Assembly: GCA_008711295.1 (NCBI GenBank)
Contig: VUYV01000053.1
Location: 3,444,620 to 3,508,619 of the forward strand
DNA: 64,000 nt
Reading direction: 5' to 3'
Source of the DNA: Anarhynchus alexandrinus
Taxonomy: Eukaryota; Chordata; Aves; Charadriiformes; Charadriidae
This document shows, in pieces, positions 62,071 to 64,000 of the stretch; positions within the stretch are counted from its first letter, which is position 1, and every line of letters starts with the position of its first letter. The position numbers and the translations under genes are program-made. The notes under the pieces are model-generated. The model saw only the letters and a program-made list of their open reading frames with translations. It searched no databases and had not been told where the DNA came from.

Positions 62071-62107
62071 AAAAACCCAACCAACCAAACAAAAACAAAA
62101 ACCAAAT
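62071..62107 (+). repeat. A/C-rich (AACCAACC, CAAAAA) simple repeat
   Basis: Decayed CCAA / CAAAA repeats. Similar stretches occur at 13527-13556, 24727-24749 and 47398-47414. Confidence 0.7.
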
Positions 62108-64000
62108 AGATCCAACATCAGGCATAACGTAATTCATACTGTCTGATGATAAAGTGATTAATTACTGCTCTAACTGAATTGGGTTTTTGCTTTAAATCAC
62201 AAAGTCACTTTGATGATATAATACATCATTTAGTAATATTAAATATCTCTTCAAAACAGAGCCTGTCTTTGATACTAGAACATAATGTGCTACCAATCAA
62301 GATAAATAAGACTGTTTTACTGTGAAGAGGAGGAGGAATTTCTTGAGCATTATCTGTTGGGTACCCCTTGTGTTCTGTCATCCACCTAAATTCCAGAAAC
62401 ATTTGACACCTCCATCAGTATCTGCTGAAGAATCAAAGGGAACTGAAAAGTAAAATAACACAGGCAAAGAGTGAAATGTGTGCTGCTCTCATCCATCCTG
62501 TTCCAGCCTGTTAACATTTCCAATTTTCCTTTAATTCCAGGGTGACTGAAACAAAGATTAAAAATCGAGGAAGGAAGAAAATGTAATTTCTGCCTTCCAA
62601 AAACTTGCAATTTCTGAAATGCTGTTCATCAAAAAACCAACTGTCCCCTGCATCTGAAGTTTGTTTTCCATGAACCCAAACTTGTAAACTTTTCCTTTGG
62701 AAGTAGCAAAGTATTCAGAGGTGAAAGCACAGACTGCTTGGCTGATTTTGAAATGGTTAAAGACAACACCAAAACAAAACATACTGACCTACTGGGCATT
62801 TTGTTTCTTTCTCACTGTTTTGTTGTAAGAAAAGAGTAAAGAGCTGGACTGTAGTTAGCTCTTGGGAAAACCTGTCCTTTGAACATTCTCCAGAGAGCAA
62901 TGCCAACAGACCCACGGACACAACGGGCTGATTTCATTTCTGACACAGCGCTGTTGGCTCTTGTTCTGCCGGAATGTGGTCTATAGATTCTATTATGAAT
63001 TTTAGCCAAGTAAAAATGAATAAAAAGGTCTCTACTTTGTTATAGCACTGCCATCAAGAGAGAGTGTACAGGTATACCCTGAATTATGACACTGCTGAAA
63101 ATAGTTTCACATTTTATGAAAATCTACTGTAGTTACCAGACATCTGAACATTCACTCAGTTTCATTGTTTCTGCATGTTGTCAGAACTACACAGAAGTGC
63201 TAACTTTATAGGCATGCTAATTTTTGCAGGGAAATCAGTCTGCAAGCTATCTTAAAGATGGGGCGGGGNGTGTTTACCTTCTTTGATGTATGATTATTTG
63301 TCAAACACTTCGGTGTATTTGCATTTTGTTTCCCCAGGTAATCTCACATACTTGCTTGTTAAGCTCAAACCAGGGAAAAAGCAAATACATTCCAAGAAGA
63401 AGGTTTTATGAAAAAAGTATGCAAACTAAATGGAGGCGTATCGGCTCTGAAGGACTGGGAAGACCTATCGATTCAATCTTTAATATCAAATCCTCTGGCT
63501 GGGGAGATACTGCACAGCAAAAATGCTTCTACCTATTTGGGAAGAAAAATATGAGATTGTACAAGATTAAAAGGGACCAAAAAGGAATTTGTTTTCTAAT
63601 AGAAAGAACAAGGAGTTCATAATATTTAGACTATCACATCAATAGGCACTTTTACACAGAAATAAAAGCAAAATGTTTTCTTAAAAACTCAAAGAGTACT
63701 TAAATAGAATATCTAAAATAAAATATTCACACTTTCATTTTTAAAAAATGGAAATTTCAAAATAATAGAAGCAACAAAATACTCTAAAATGTGGAAAATA
63801 ATCCAATAAAGGATACAGCCGCTTCAGACATTTCCTTCACTAGTCATTGCCCCAGCTATGGAATGTACCCCACTAAATGCAATTTTAAGCTGTCCTTTAC
63901 TGGAACACTAAACACAGCCAGCTAAATCCAGCCAGCTGTTCACAGTATCATGTCTCATTTGGAGAACCAAACTTCAAAAAAAAAAAAATACAAATGGATG

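Larger units (their letters stand above)
57376..64000. other. Unique noncoding DNA to the window end
   Basis: Contains the hairpin at 61141, the homopolymers at 60583 and 61902, an N at 63269 in GGGCGGGGNG, and an A-rich end. The last open frame (63290-63622 plus, 110 codons) includes a TTTCCCCAG|G acceptor-like site at about 63336 but encodes nothing I recognise. Confidence 0.55.

Overview
The window looks like a piece of a bird genome, most likely from a neoavian lineage (perhaps a songbird). The evidence is the interspersed repeats. There are CR1-type LINE fragments with the typical ATTCTATG-type 3' tail. There are two endogenous-retrovirus LTRs of the avian type that begin TGTCCTGGTTT. 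One tRNA-derived CORE-SINE (MIR-like) relic of amniote age is also present. The rest is AT-rich, CpG-poor, stop-rich sequence with ordinary microsatellites. Five single-base Ns (22283, 48693, 51324, 61918, 63269) sit at homopolymers or duplicated ends, as in a gap-filled short-read assembly.

I found no intact protein-coding gene, rRNA, tRNA gene or CRISPR array. Most open frames are 60-150 codons, many with non-ATG starts, and they overlap on several frames as chance would give. The longest open frames are explained by repeats (the LTR at 12.5-12.9 kb, the CR1 at 41.7-42.8 kb) or by a GC-rich patch (28.3-28.9 kb). The simplest reading is an intergenic desert or the inside of a very long intron. 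CRISPR, operon and ribosome-binding-site categories do not apply.

Layout: 1-12.48 kb is unique AT-rich DNA with simple repeats, a G4-type motif and a perfect inverted repeat. A 3'-truncated ERV LTR lies on the minus strand at 12.485-12.874 kb. Unique DNA follows to 18.3 kb. Two CR1 3' ends of different age lie at 18.32-18.64 and 19.38-19.60 kb. A solo LTR with near-matching 5-bp flanks lies at 21.866-22.630 kb. A further old CR1 lies at 24.48-24.72 kb. A GC- and CpG-enriched island at about 28.0-28.9 kb has a minus-strand splice-donor consensus at one edge and a minus-strand TATA-like motif at the other; it is the best candidate here for an unannotated promoter and first exon. About 12 kb of unique DNA follows. 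The largest CR1 (41.72-42.77 kb) carries the decayed C-terminal part of the reverse transcriptase. The rest holds a purine-rich tract and poly-A, a probable assembly duplication at 51.3-51.7 kb, an old minus-strand CR1 relic, the MIR-like SINE at 54.84-54.98 kb, and a well-preserved minus-strand CR1 3' end at 57.2 kb.

The window therefore records layers of transposition of different age plus a few candidate regulatory patches. I see no convincing new multi-gene system in it.
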